DNA of 64,000 bases from Nostoc carneum NIES-2107 (GCA_002368155.1 AP018180.1:4595014-4659013); one strand, 5' to 3'. Positions 24,014 through 33,554 are shown, counted from the stretch's first letter. Numbers and translations: made by a program. The notes: generated by a model from the sequence alone, not told the origin.

Positions 24014-25390
24014 ATGTTAGGAAATTTACTAGACGGACGTTATCAAGTCCTCCAAGTTCTCGGAGGAGGAGGATTCGGTCAAACTTATATTGCACAAGAC
24101 ACTCATCGGCCAGGTTCACCCAGGTGCGTTGTCAAGCATTTGAAACCTTTTACCCAAAATCCTGAATTCCTCACCACCGCCAGACGGTTATTTACCAGCG
24201 AAGCAGAAACCCTGGAAAAACTGGGTTATCATGACCAAATACCTCGGCTTTTAGCTTACTTTGAAGAAAATCAAGAATTCTTTTTGGTGCAAGAATTCAT
24301 TGAGGGATATTCTTTGAAAGCTGAACTGCTACCTGGTAGACGTTGGACAGAAGAGCAAGTTGTTCAACTGCTGCAACAAATCTTGAGTATCTTAGATTTT
24401 GTTCATGGGCATCAAGTTATTCATCGAGATATCAAGCCAGATAATATTATCAGGCGGCAAACTGATTCTAAGTTAGTATTAATTGATTTTGGCGCAGTTA
24501 AGCAAATTCAAACTCAATTACGAACAGCAATTACAGGACATGTAGAAACGACAATTGCCATTGGCACCCCTGGATATATGGCTACAGAACAGGGACAAGG
24601 CAAACCACGTCCTAATAGTGATATTTATTCTTTGGGAATTATTGGTATCCAAGCCTTGACTGGCTTGCATCCGAGACAACTTCAGGAAGATCCCAACACG
24701 GGAGAAATTCTTTGGGAAAATCAAGCTAATGTCAGCCCTGGTTTAGCAGACGTGCTATCTAAGATGGTGTTATACCATTTTAAAGAACGCTATCAATCTG
24801 CTGCGGAAGTTTTAGAGGCGTTACGCAATCTCGAGATTAATAGTGATACAGAAATAGAAAATCAATTCACGCAACCGCCATTATCTGCGATTCAGCTACC
24901 GCAAATTTTCTCATCACAAAATACATTTGAGCAGCCAACAACTTCAGTTCTGACTCCGGAACAGCACAAGCATTTAGAAGATATGCTGTTGGGGCTTGTT
25001 GGGCCTCTCGCACCAACTTTATTAAGGAAAATCGCTGCATCAGCAAATAGCTACCAAGAGGTAATAGATAATTTAACCCAGCATCTTGCAGGAGAGCAGA
25101 AAACTGAATTTGAAGAGAAGTCTCGATTAATTCTCAGAGAAACTACTAATAAATCTCAATCTCAGCCGAAGAATTCACCTCAGACCTCCACCCCAAGCAT
25201 TAGCGATAGTTTTGTCCGCAAATGCGAGCAAGAACTAGTAAATTTAATTGGGCCAATGGGTTCTTTTCTTGTGCAAAAAGCGATAAAATCTTCGCCCAAT
25301 ATTACACCTTTAGAACTAGTAAATCTTTTATCTTCGCAAATTCCTGATCACCAAAAATCACTGGAATTCCAGCAGCGTTTATTTTGTTAA
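24014..25390 (+). CDS. Hanks-type Ser/Thr protein kinase
   Basis: 458 aa. The kinase domain (about 8-270) is complete: glycine loop GGGGFGQTY (17-25), Lys41 in VVKHL, catalytic HRDIKPDN (137-144), DFG (158-160) and the activation-end GTPGYMATEQ. No transmembrane segment is visible, so it is cytoplasmic. The C-terminal part carries two copies of a roughly 55-residue helical unit: about 314-372 (LLGLVGPLAPTLLRKIA) and 398-455 (LVNLIGPMGSFLVQKAI), each with L-x-x-L/I-G-P-h-[AG]. These may oligomerise or sense something. The Tll0287/HAMP gene is convergent, 19 bp away. Confidence 0.93.
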   Translation: MLGNLLDGRYQVLQVLGGGGFGQTYIAQDTHRPGSPRCVVKHLKPFTQNPEFLTTARRLFTSEAETLEKLGYHDQIPRLLAYFEENQEFFLVQEFIEGYSLKAELLPGRRWTEEQVVQLLQQILSILDFVHGHQVIHRDIKPDNIIRRQTDSKLVLIDFGAVKQIQTQLRTAITGHVETTIAIGTPGYMATEQGQGKPRPNSDIYSLGIIGIQALTGLHPRQLQEDPNTGEILWENQANVSPGLADVLSKMVLYHFKERYQSAAEVLEALRNLEINSDTEIENQFTQPPLSAIQLPQIFSSQNTFEQPTTSVLTPEQHKHLEDMLLGLVGPLAPTLLRKIAASANSYQEVIDNLTQHLAGEQKTEFEEKSRLILRETTNKSQSQPKNSPQTSTPSISDSFVRKCEQELVNLIGPMGSFLVQKAIKSSPNITPLELVNLLSSQIPDHQKSLEFQQRLFC

Positions 25391-25409
25391 TTTTTATTAA
25401 TTTATTTTG

Positions 25410-26321
25410 TTACTGTCCTTGTTGATTTAGCATATCCATAGCTATTTTTAAACTATATTTCATGCGGTTAAAAGCTGCTGCTAATCCACCAATCTCATCT
25501 TTGTAATCTTCATTAAAATTAGATTCCATGTCACCTGTACTGACTTTTTGAGCGATTCTTTCTATTCTTCTAATGCGCTCAATTACAGTTTTTTTGATTA
25601 AAAAATTAATGAGCACAATAACTACAGCAAAGATAACAATTAACAGCCCCATCAGCAAAACCCAAGTTTTTTGAGCATTCTTAAACACCTCTTCCGAAGG
25701 AACGGAAATAATTTGAGCAGCTACAATCTCATTCAGTTTCCAGTTAAAGCCATTAGTCGTACCATAAGTAGCCAATTGACTTTTAGGTGCTTGATCGGGA
25801 GTAGAATGGCATCGCAGACAAGTCTGTTGGGTTACAGCTAAAGGTCTGGCAATATAAAATACTGTTCCTTCAGGAAACTCTCGAAAATCTGAGATTTCTT
25901 GTAGTTTAGAATTGTTACGGAATCGTTCTACAATTTGAGCTTCAAAAGGATCGGCTTTATCGCGTAAGTTAGTAGGGTTCAGAGTCGCTTCTTTATAAAG
26001 GAAATTTTTATATTCTTCATTCTTACGCAAATTTTCAAATACTTCCGTTGCTGAGAAAGCTGGAATTGTTTCTGAGATGAACACAGGTTCAGTTTCCAGG
26101 CGAGGCGCTAGTAAGGGATTAACACGATCCTGTGTGTATTTTCTCACTGAACTCATGGTTTTAATGAGAATTAGTGCCTTATCTGTCACTTCGTTCTGCG
26201 CTCTCCGCTGGAGTACACTTGATAATGCAGTACCACTGATTACAATGCTAATGATAAAAACGATAATCAACAGCAAATTAAACTTAGTACCGATTTTTAA
26301 GTTTTTAATTTTGTCAAGCAT
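25410..26321 (-). CDS. Membrane sensor: Tll0287-like (DUF3365) heme domain plus HAMP
   Basis: 303 aa. TM1 at about 13-33, a periplasmic domain 35-215, TM2 about 217-240, then a HAMP domain (240-295, VIERIRRIERIAQKVSTGD). The periplasmic part matches the Tll0287-like/DUF3365 fold (FSATEVFENLRKNEEY..., PEGTVFYIARPL) with a CXXCH heme c motif, CLRCHS, at about residue 166. After HAMP there is no kinase, cyclase or methyl-accepting domain, so the output must be in trans or lost. It lies between a Ser/Thr kinase (convergent) and a PhnD-like binding protein (divergent). A redox or gas sensing role is inferred. Confidence 0.85.
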   Translation of the reverse strand: MLDKIKNLKIGTKFNLLLIIVFIISIVISGTALSSVLQRRAQNEVTDKALILIKTMSSVRKYTQDRVNPLLAPRLETEPVFISETIPAFSATEVFENLRKNEEYKNFLYKEATLNPTNLRDKADPFEAQIVERFRNNSKLQEISDFREFPEGTVFYIARPLAVTQQTCLRCHSTPDQAPKSQLATYGTTNGFNWKLNEIVAAQIISVPSEEVFKNAQKTWVLLMGLLIVIFAVVIVLINFLIKKTVIERIRRIERIAQKVSTGDMESNFNEDYKDEIGGLAAAFNRMKYSLKIAMDMLNQQGQ

Positions 26322-26517
26322 AATTATTGTTTCTATACAAAATTTTACAGATTAGCACCTAAAGATAACGTCGCTAATTCTTACTTCTAAATTTACTTAT
26401 AACTGGTTTAGAACAGATACTTCAAAAGTAAACAAATATTAATTTAAAGTACTATATGGCTAAATATAGAGCAATTTAGCCAAAAATCAAAATACTTCTT
26501 GATAAACAAAATTAGTA

Positions 26518-27378
26518 ATGTCTCGTAAATTATATCGTCGAATTTTTCTGTTAGAAATGCTGTTTTTGGCAATAAAAGGATGTCAATCAAAACAGCAGCC
26601 TTTTGGTTCATTAACAGTAGGTAGTATTAGCTACGGTGGCGGTGAAGAAATAATTAACCAATTCGCAAAATTTAATCGCTACTTAGCTGAAAAAACCAAA
26701 TCACACGTTAAACTAGAGCCTACTTTTAATGAGAATAAAGCTATTGAGCGCTTGGAATCGCGTGCATGGTCTTTAGTATTTGCACCACCAGGGTTAGCCG
26801 CAATTGCGATCGCGCGTTATCAATACCTGCCATTATTTCCTTTAGTCGGTGTGAGTAATTTGCGCTCGATTTTTATCGTTCGTAAAGATAGCCCCATCAC
26901 TGACTTGAAACAGCTACAAGGTCAAACAGTAGCTTTAGGTCAGCAAGGTTCAGCCACAGGATATTATTTCCCCCTATTTAATCTTTATGGATTGATACTG
27001 GCTGAGGTAGTTTCTGCACCTACACCCAAAACCGTTATGGAATGGGTAGCTGTAGGTAAGGCTACAGCTGGTGCACTTTCAATTGCGGAATTTAATCTCT
27101 ATAAATCACAATTACCACAAACTGAATTTCGCGTACTCTACACAGACCCGCATTATGTACCACCTGGCGTAGTTTTGATCGGCCCCAATGTGGAACGCAA
27201 CCGCCAAGAGTATATCCGCAAAGCCATGAGCGATTTTCCGTCAGTATTAGCGCAAGAAGTTGGGTATGTACCCAATGGCAAAATCCCAGATTACCAGTAC
27301 ATGATTTCTGTAGTTGAACGAGTAAAATTGATTACTCCCCAACTCCAAAACAAACCTGTACGGCTAATTATTAGTTAG
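26518..27378 (+). CDS. PhnD/SsuA-like periplasmic binding protein
   Basis: 286 aa, with a hydrophobic N-terminus (IFLLEMLFLAIKGC) that may be a lipoprotein signal with an unusual Lys in the lipobox. The remainder matches phosphonate-binding-like proteins: LTVGSISYGGGEEIINQFAKFNRYLAE, LVFAPPGLAAIAIARYQYLPL, FIVRKDSPITDLKQLQGQTVA and PHYVPPGVVLIGP. No ABC permease or ATPase is adjacent; instead the divergent neighbour is a heme/HAMP sensor. In cyanobacteria such orphan binding proteins often sit beside sensors, suggesting ligand sensing rather than uptake. The ligand is unknown. Confidence 0.82.
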   Translation: MSRKLYRRIFLLEMLFLAIKGCQSKQQPFGSLTVGSISYGGGEEIINQFAKFNRYLAEKTKSHVKLEPTFNENKAIERLESRAWSLVFAPPGLAAIAIARYQYLPLFPLVGVSNLRSIFIVRKDSPITDLKQLQGQTVALGQQGSATGYYFPLFNLYGLILAEVVSAPTPKTVMEWVAVGKATAGALSIAEFNLYKSQLPQTEFRVLYTDPHYVPPGVVLIGPNVERNRQEYIRKAMSDFPSVLAQEVGYVPNGKIPDYQYMISVVERVKLITPQLQNKPVRLIIS

Positions 27379-27406
27379 TTTGTCATTGGTCATTTGTCAT
27401 TTGTCA

Positions 27407-27575
27407 TTGGTTAAGAGTCAAGGGTCAAGGGTCAAGGGTCAAAAGTTATTTATCTCCAGTCCCCAATCCCCAGTCCCCATTACCCAGTCCCCAATCCCCA
27501 GTCCCCAATCCCCAGTCCCCAATCCCCAGTCCCCATTACCCAGTCCCCAATCCCCAATCCCCAGTCCCCACACCC
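27407..27575. repeat. TCAAGGG and CCCCAGT tandem repeats
   Basis: Three AAGGGTC units (27418-27442) are followed by some fifteen CCCCAGT/CCCCAAT/CCCCATT units, which end three bases before the ATG of the glycosyltransferase gene. Confidence 0.9.
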
Positions 27576-27578
27576 ACT

Positions 27579-28838
27579 ATGCGATTTCTCTTTCTTCATA
27601 ACAATTTTCCGGCGCAGTACCGCCATATAGCGCTAACTCTCGCTCAAGACCCCAAAAATAAAGTTGTTTTTGGGACAAAAAATCGAGATGTGACTTTACC
27701 AGGTATCCATAAGGCTATTTTTGAACCCAACCGCAACGCTCATCCTACAACCCATCATTATGTGCAATCTCTAGAGAATGCTGTTTTGCATGGACAAGCA
27801 GTATATAAGCTGGCGGAACAACTCAAAGCACAAGACTTTGTACCGGATGTAATTTGCGGTCATTCTGGTTGGGGGCCGACTTTATTTATGAAGGATGCAT
27901 TTCCTGATACACCACTCATCTGTTATTTTGAGTGGTTTTACCATGCTCATGGCTCAGATGCTGATTTTGACCCTATAGATCCACTTAGTGTTGATGATGT
28001 AGCACGGATTCGGGTAAAAAATTCACCCATATTAATTGACTTATATACTTGCGATCGCGGATTGTCACCAACCTATTGGCAAAGATCCCAGTTTCCCCCA
28101 GAATTTCACAGCAAGATTTCTGTACTCCACGATGGAGTGGATACAGAATTTTTTAAACCTAACCCCAACGCTAAATTAGTACTACCTAATCTTGACCTCT
28201 CAGGTGTTGATGAAATTGTCACCTATGTGGGACGGGGGATGGAACCATATCGCGGTTTTCCGCAGTTTATGGAAACTATTGCTTATGTTCTGGAACGAAG
28301 ACCTAATTGCCATGTGGTGATTGTTGGCTCAGATAGAGTTTGCTATGGCAAAGCTTTACCGGATGGTATGAGCTACAAAGAGCTGATGTTGAAAAAAGTG
28401 CCCCTGGATTTATCACGGGTTCACTTTACAGGTGCTTTGCCTTATGCACAGTATTTACAAGTGATTCAAGCATCATCTGTCCATGTTTATTTAACCAGAC
28501 CATTTGTACTTTCTTGGTCAATGATTGAGGCGATGTCTACGGGATGCTTAGTTTTAGGTTCTGATACTGGGCCAGTAACAGAAATTATTAAAGATGGGAA
28601 AAACGGTTTGCTAGTTGATTTCTTCTCACCGCAAAAAATAGCTGACCGCATTGATGAAGTATTAGATCATCCAGACAAAATGGCGCAAATCCGAGTTAAT
28701 GCCCGCAAAACTGTACTGGAACGTTACGATTTGGCAGATTTACTGCCGAAACATATTCAAATGATTAAGGATGTAGCGAATAAAACCACTGTGAAAGCCG
28801 CAAAACTTTCCAGTGGATTTGGCAAAAAAGTTAAATAG
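27579..28838 (+). CDS. Glycosyltransferase family 4
   Basis: 419 aa, GT-B fold. The N-terminal acceptor domain begins [18 protein letters not shown]. The C-terminal Rossmann part shows [21 protein letters not shown], the donor-site region [31 protein letters not shown] and [11 protein letters not shown], as in GT4 enzymes that use nucleotide sugars. The acceptor is unknown; exopolysaccharide or glycolipid synthesis is likely. The start is unambiguous by homology, yet there is no Shine-Dalgarno site, because the tandem repeat reaches to the start codon. Its 3' end overlaps the convergent MBL gene by eight bases. Confidence 0.9.
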   Translation: MRFLFLHNNFPAQYRHIALTLAQDPKNKVVFGTKNRDVTLPGIHKAIFEPNRNAHPTTHHYVQSLENAVLHGQAVYKLAEQLKAQDFVPDVICGHSGWGPTLFMKDAFPDTPLICYFEWFYHAHGSDADFDPIDPLSVDDVARIRVKNSPILIDLYTCDRGLSPTYWQRSQFPPEFHSKISVLHDGVDTEFFKPNPNAKLVLPNLDLSGVDEIVTYVGRGMEPYRGFPQFMETIAYVLERRPNCHVVIVGSDRVCYGKALPDGMSYKELMLKKVPLDLSRVHFTGALPYAQYLQVIQASSVHVYLTRPFVLSWSMIEAMSTGCLVLGSDTGPVTEIIKDGKNGLLVDFFSPQKIADRIDEVLDHPDKMAQIRVNARKTVLERYDLADLLPKHIQMIKDVANKTTVKAAKLSSGFGKKVK

Positions 28839-29610
28839 CTAGGGTGCGTTTGTGCAATTGCAATTGAATGCGATCGCCTGGTAATGCTTCAATTACTTGT
28901 GTGGTGAGATTGTTCTTTGCGAGTAACGAACGAAATTCTGCCACACTGCCCACAGCCTGAAGAAATTTAGGTATCAAGCCTTCAAAGATGACATTTTTGC
29001 CTGCGGCTGTAGGTAGCATTACCTGCGGTTGTAACCACTTGGCTACTTCTAAAGCACCGTTTGTCCCTTTGATAATGGGCCCTACTAAAGGTAGTGTTAA
29101 GTCAACAATCGGTGTAATGATCACATCTACTGGTGCAGCCTGCTTTAATTCGGGGGAATGAGTACCATGTGGCTCATAATACAGGGTAAAACAACTCTCC
29201 AACTCCTTGAGGAGATAACCATTTTCAACTGCATTCGGCCCCACAACTGAGCCAGGAACAGCTTTAATTTCTACTTGATGATTTAATGTAAAGGTTTCAC
29301 CGTGAGCTAGAGTGGTTACAAAGCTGTAGCCCAAACCCTGCACTACCTTAGCTGCACTAGGCGAAGCCACAACGGGAATTTTGCGGTCAAGCTGCTGGAG
29401 TGTAGGCGGATGAGCATGATCTGGCAAACCCTGAGAAATTAGAATCAGGTCAATATTTTCTGGTATTGGGCGTTGTTGAGATAGAGAGCCTTTAAAAAAC
29501 CAATCTACATTACCGAAAGTTAAAGAACCAACTAGCCAGGGGTCGAGTAGGATGCTTTTACCTGCAATTTCAATCAGCCAACTATTGTTGTCCAACCAAG
29601 TTAAATACAT
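28831..29610 (-). CDS. MBL-fold metallo-hydrolase-like protein
   Basis: 259 aa from the ATG at 29610 (MYLTWLDNNSWLIEIAG); a GTG six codons earlier is possible. The pattern DNNSWLIEIAGKSILLDPWLVGSL, then LILISQGLPDHAHPPTLQQL, fits the UlaG/RomA-like branch of the metallo-beta-lactamase fold. The usual HxHxDH is altered to SQGLPDHAHP, so the metal site may be incomplete. A catalytic role is therefore uncertain. Confidence 0.75.
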   Translation of the reverse strand: MYLTWLDNNSWLIEIAGKSILLDPWLVGSLTFGNVDWFFKGSLSQQRPIPENIDLILISQGLPDHAHPPTLQQLDRKIPVVASPSAAKVVQGLGYSFVTTLAHGETFTLNHQVEIKAVPGSVVGPNAVENGYLLKELESCFTLYYEPHGTHSPELKQAAPVDVIITPIVDLTLPLVGPIIKGTNGALEVAKWLQPQVMLPTAAGKNVIFEGLIPKFLQAVGSVAEFRSLLAKNNLTTQVIEALPGDRIQLQLHKRTLAI

Positions 29611-29798
29611 AGCATAGAGAGATAACACCTGATTTTATTATCAGGGGGTTTCGGAAGTAGCAGGGGAATCGAGAGCAGGGAAAAAGAAAGAAACTGCATT
29701 GATCCCTTACTCCGGGAACAGGCGGCGTTATAGATTAATTAATGTATCTGCAATACCGGACTGTTACTCAGCTCGGTCTCAAAAGCAAAGGTTTGGAG

Positions 29799-31295
29799 AT
29801 GTTTACTTTATCGGAAACTTCTATTGTTGCGACAATTGTGCTGGTAGCTTTCGCCATTTTAGGTTGGGGCTTTTATCGCGCCAGACCTTTTGGTAAACTG
29901 GGAATCTTTGCCTGGTTACAGTCGGTGGTGTTGATGGCTCCTTGGCTGTTGTTTTTTGGTTTGTTTGCAGCCGGAATCTACATCAACATAGTGGGTATAT
30001 TGTTCTTGGTGGTGGCTTCTGCTGGGTTGTACATCTATTTAGGGAAGCAGTTGCGCGCAGCGGGACAAGATGCTCTACTCAAACAAAAGGCAAATCAAAG
30101 GTTGGCGGCTGAGGCTTCATCGGAAGCCAATACCACAGAAAATTCCCAGCCTCCCGTAGGCGTTGCGGAACTGAAAGTTGAAGTACTCACAATTCCCGAA
30201 GATGATTTAAACGCCATTAAGGGCATTTTTGGGATTGACACATTTTTTGCCACAGAAACCATCGCCTACCAGGAAGGAGCAATTTTTAAAGGTAATTTGC
30301 GGGGAGAAGCGCAGGAAGTTCACAATCGCCTGAGTACGAGTTTGCAAGAAAGAATAGGCGATCGCTATCGTTTATTTTTGGTAGAGAATACCGATGGCAG
30401 GCCTGTGGTGATTGTTCTGCCTAGCCGTAACGATCCGCGTCCCACGAACTTGGCGCAAAAGTCTTTTGCTGTCATCTTATTCTTGGCTACAGTTGCTACA
30501 AGTTTAGAAGCGGCGGGTATACTGCTGAATTTTGACTTATTTGGACAACTACAACGCCTACCAGAAACCTTACCTATCTGTATCGGTCTATTAACAATTT
30601 TGGTAGCTCATGAAATTGGTCACTGGGTAATGGCGCAACGTTACAATGTGCGTCTTAGCTGGCCTTTCTTTCTCCCGGCTGTGCAAATTGGCTCTTTTGG
30701 GGCGATTACGCGGTTTGAGTCCTTATTACCCAATCGCACTGTACTATTTGATATTTCTTTAGCAGGGCCTGCGGCGGGCGGAATTGTTTCTTTGTTAATG
30801 CTGATTGCTGGTTTGTTGCTGTCTCACCAAGGCAGTTTATTCCAAGTGCCAAATCAGTTTTTCCAAGGCTCAATTTTAGTAGGTAGCTTGGCGCGAGTTG
30901 TCCTCGGTTCAGCTTTACAGTCACCTTTGGTAGATGTGCATCCTTTGGTAGTGATTGGTTGGCTGGGGTTAGTGATCACCGCTTTAAACTTAATGCCAGC
31001 TGGACAATTAGATGGTGGACGCATAGTGCAAGCGATTTACGGGCGCAAAACCGCAGGTAGAGCTAGCTTAGCAACTTTGATTTTGCTGGGTATAGTATCC
31101 CTGGCTAATCCTTTAGCAATGTACTGGGCAATTTTAATTCTGTTCTTACAACGAGATTTAGAACGCCCCAGCCTGAATGAAATTAGCGAACCTGATGATG
31201 CCAGAGCCGGTTTAGGTCTTTTAGCACTGTTCTTAATGATTTCCACCCTCTTGCCCTTAACCCCCGCTTTGGCTGGGCGTTTAGGCATAGGATAG
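29799..31295 (+). CDS. Site-2-type membrane metalloprotease (M50, EGY-like)
   Basis: 498 aa from the ATG at 29799 (MFTLSETSIVATIV), with AAAGG seven bases upstream. Multiple membrane segments are visible. The zinc motif is HEIGH (in LVAHEIGHWVMAQRYN), and the third ligand Asp is in LMPAGQLDGGRIV. Between the first membrane hairpin and the protease core lies a soluble domain (LNAIKGIFGIDTFFATETIAYQEGAIFKG) also found in plastid EGY1-3 proteins. Members carry out intramembrane proteolysis; the substrates of this cyanobacterial branch are unknown. The MBL gene is divergent. Confidence 0.88.
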   Translation: MFTLSETSIVATIVLVAFAILGWGFYRARPFGKLGIFAWLQSVVLMAPWLLFFGLFAAGIYINIVGILFLVVASAGLYIYLGKQLRAAGQDALLKQKANQRLAAEASSEANTTENSQPPVGVAELKVEVLTIPEDDLNAIKGIFGIDTFFATETIAYQEGAIFKGNLRGEAQEVHNRLSTSLQERIGDRYRLFLVENTDGRPVVIVLPSRNDPRPTNLAQKSFAVILFLATVATSLEAAGILLNFDLFGQLQRLPETLPICIGLLTILVAHEIGHWVMAQRYNVRLSWPFFLPAVQIGSFGAITRFESLLPNRTVLFDISLAGPAAGGIVSLLMLIAGLLLSHQGSLFQVPNQFFQGSILVGSLARVVLGSALQSPLVDVHPLVVIGWLGLVITALNLMPAGQLDGGRIVQAIYGRKTAGRASLATLILLGIVSLANPLAMYWAILILFLQRDLERPSLNEISEPDDARAGLGLLALFLMISTLLPLTPALAGRLGIG

Positions 31296-31362
31296 TACTC
31301 TGAGTTGAATGGCACTAAACTCAGATAAAGAGGTGTTAATCTACGGATAATCAAGGAAGTGT

Positions 31363-31539
31363 ATGGAGCCTACACCCAAACAAGCAATATCCGCAATTCG
31401 GGTGTGCGCTCAACTTACTAGGGTTTATAAAAGAATAGACCTGGTGAGATTGGACGAACGTACCAGAAATGTTTATATCTTGGCGGATAATTCCATAGAA
31501 GCTGAGGTAACACCAACCGGAGAAATTCTTTGGTTATGA
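31363..31539 (+). CDS. DUF6888-like small protein
   Basis: 58 aa, read directly from the bases: it starts MEPTPKQAISAIRVCAQ and ends PTGEILWL. AAGGAAG lies a few bases before the ATG. The segment YKRIDLVRLDERTRNVYILAD matches my memory of the DUF6888 family, usually encoded just before DUF6887. The last bases ATGA are shared with the start of the next gene, so the two are translationally coupled. Function unknown; the size and coupling are toxin-antitoxin-like, which is inference. Confidence 0.75.
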   Translation: MEPTPKQAISAIRVCAQLTRVYKRIDLVRLDERTRNVYILADNSIEAEVTPTGEILWL

Positions 31540-31727
31540 CACAACCTAACTTTCAACAAATGCCTCTAGAGCAGTTAAGGGTTTATATTTTGGAGCATCG
31601 CAACGATGATGAAGCATTTCATATTTACATCGACAGGAGGCGTGCCCAATCTTCAAATCATGTGCCAATGACAATTGAGGAAGCAGAAGCTGAATTACAA
31701 AGACGGTTTGGACAGCAAGCTAGTTAA
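31536..31727 (+). CDS. DUF6887-like small protein
   Basis: 63 aa from the ATG at 31536 (MTQPNFQQMPLEQLRVYILEHRNDDEAF), which overlaps the upstream stop as ATGA. The family name comes from recognition of the pattern LRVYILEHRNDDEAFHIYIDRRR, typical of DUF6887 in cyanobacteria. It is acidic and helical, as antitoxins or adaptor proteins are. The stop runs into a GTTAAC repeat (31722) and then a strong hairpin (31776-31803). Confidence 0.78.
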   Translation: MTQPNFQQMPLEQLRVYILEHRNDDEAFHIYIDRRRAQSSNHVPMTIEEAEAELQRRFGQQAS

Positions 31728-31770
31728 CCGTTAACTGTTGACTGATGACTGTTAAGCGTCAACAGTTAAC
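31722..31770. repeat. GTTGACTGTTAAC palindromic repeat
   Basis: GTTAACCGTTAACTGTTGAC and inverted GTCAACAGTTAAC; same family as 23305-23359. It overlaps the last codons of the DUF6887 gene. Confidence 0.8.
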
Positions 31771-31775
31771 GTGAA

Positions 31776-31803
31776 ATCCCATACCCTTATTAGGGTATGG
31801 GAT
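31776..31803. terminator. Perfect 12-bp stem-loop between convergent genes
   Basis: ATCCCATACCCT pairs with AGGGTATGGGAT around a TATT loop. It lies between the DUF6887 gene and the convergent GHL10 gene and could terminate both, although no T tract follows. Confidence 0.6.
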
Positions 31804-31828
31804 GAGCTTAATGTTAGAAAAATTAACT

Positions 31829-33082
31829 CTAAGGTTTCCAGCCTGTTAACAGATTCGGGTATCCTGTGCGCGTTGGGAAAATTTGTCCGAAGCTGGTTTG
31901 GCGGTCTAAAGGTTTTTCTTTACTCATGTTCCAGAGGGTTTCATAGAAGAAGAATGATACCCCAGCAAAATTGCGATCGCGTACTTTTTGTACTTGAGTT
32001 TGAATCTGTTGCATGGGTATAGATCTGCCTTTTAACCCAGATAAAATGCCGATACTCACGGGAATATGGCTGCGTGCGGCTTTGACTTCTGGGTATTCTA
32101 ATTCACTAATAAAAACACTTAGGTCGTCACGGTAGATTTGCAAGACTAAATCTTCTACATATCCCAGGCGTTCCCATTTCTGCCAGTCTGCTAAAAAGAA
32201 ATCATAAGAAAAACGTTGGGGATTGGGGGCGACGGATACTATACAGTCTTTTTTAGCTGCTTTGATGGCTGTAAATACCCGTTTCATATAGTCGGTAATT
32301 TTATTCGCTCTCCAAGCCACCCACTCTGGATCTTTAAAGTCGCGAGAAGGCGCACGTCCGCCATGTTCTTTTCTATAGAGCGCTACTGTGTAAGCATCGT
32401 AGCCTAATTCTGAGGGCAAGCCAAAGTGGTCATCAAATTGAATGCCGTCGATATTGTAATTTTTAACAATTTCAACTATTAAATCTTGCATAAATTGTTG
32501 TACGTCTGGTCTAAAGGGACTCAACCAAACTCGGTCATGAGTTCCTTCTTTGACAATGCGCGTACCATTACTGCGATTCGTGAGCCATTGGGGATGAAGT
32601 TTGGCTAATTGAGAATCAGCAGGAGCCATAAAGCCAAATTCAAACCAGGGAATAACTGTTAAACCTTTTTTATGGCCTTCTTCTACAACTTCTTTGAGCA
32701 TATCTCGCCCTTGCAGTCCTGGCGTGGGGTCGAGCGATCGCCCAGTTGCTTTGGCGGCGACTTTACTGGGATATAATGTATATCCCCAATTCCAAACTGT
32801 TGGGTATACGGTATTAAAATTTAATTCGCTCAACCGTTGTAAAGATTTTTTTAGGCGATCGCGCTCAAATAGCACATCACTATCAATATTGGTTAACCAT
32901 ACACCTCTTAATTCCGTAGCGAGCGATCGCGCTGGCGGAGTTTGAGCATTTAAGGGGAACGACAGCAGCATTGTAGCTACCATGCTGAGGGTAACTATCA
33001 TGGCAAATAATGCTTGCTTTTTCTGATGCCAAATATTCCATTTAGTAAAATTTACTAGCCGCTTTCTAAGTTTCTTGAACAT
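31829..33082 (-). CDS. Family 10 glycosylhydrolase-like (GHL10) secreted protein
   Basis: 417 aa. The N-terminus has a basic region and a hydrophobic segment (ALFAMIVTLSMVATMLLSFPLNAQ, about 25-48), a signal peptide or anchor. The mature part is a TIM-barrel of the GHL10/DUF187 type: ELRGVWLTNIDSDVLF, LNFNTVYPTVWNWGYTLYPS, GLTVIPWFEFGF, YNIDGIQFDDHFGLP and FAGVSFFFYETLW. Members are thought to act on peptidoglycan or polysaccharide; the substrate here is unknown. Convergent with the DUF6888/6887 pair. Confidence 0.85.
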   Translation of the reverse strand: MFKKLRKRLVNFTKWNIWHQKKQALFAMIVTLSMVATMLLSFPLNAQTPPARSLATELRGVWLTNIDSDVLFERDRLKKSLQRLSELNFNTVYPTVWNWGYTLYPSKVAAKATGRSLDPTPGLQGRDMLKEVVEEGHKKGLTVIPWFEFGFMAPADSQLAKLHPQWLTNRSNGTRIVKEGTHDRVWLSPFRPDVQQFMQDLIVEIVKNYNIDGIQFDDHFGLPSELGYDAYTVALYRKEHGGRAPSRDFKDPEWVAWRANKITDYMKRVFTAIKAAKKDCIVSVAPNPQRFSYDFFLADWQKWERLGYVEDLVLQIYRDDLSVFISELEYPEVKAARSHIPVSIGILSGLKGRSIPMQQIQTQVQKVRDRNFAGVSFFFYETLWNMSKEKPLDRQTSFGQIFPTRTGYPNLLTGWKP

Positions 33083-33554
33083 TTGTTACAGGCAACTCAT
33101 ATCATCAACCATGACTAGAATACCTGGATAGATGTTGCTCTTTTGTTCTTTATTATTTGTTATTTGTTATTTTGTTATTAGTTACTAGTTCTTTTGTATT
33201 ACTTATTTTTCTTTACCCCCTGCCTCTTTATCTACCTCATCTTCCTCATCTACTTAATCTACCTCACCCCTTGCCCTGCAAGATTTACAGCCTTTGTAAA
33301 CCACCATTCTCTATGTTCGGCACTACTAATTTTTGTTACTTATAATACCTAAGGCTGCGTTATTTTTTCGTAAATGTGGGGTCATGCACTGCATACTCTA
33401 ATTGATAATCTTGCGTAGGATTACTATAGGTCATCAAATAAATTGTTATCAATTTTTACCCAGAAATACCTTGGCTCTTAAGTTGATCAACAATTTAAAC
33501 TGAAATGGCTAAGGTACTTTTAATACTTTTAAAGACCAAAGGCAGGGTTTACTA
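33083..33554. other. Spacer with pyrimidine-rich direct repeats
   Basis: It contains TTATTTGTTAT direct repeats (about 33150-33180) and a CTACCTCATCTTCCTCATC low-complexity stretch (33230-33262). No gene is seen. Confidence 0.5.
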
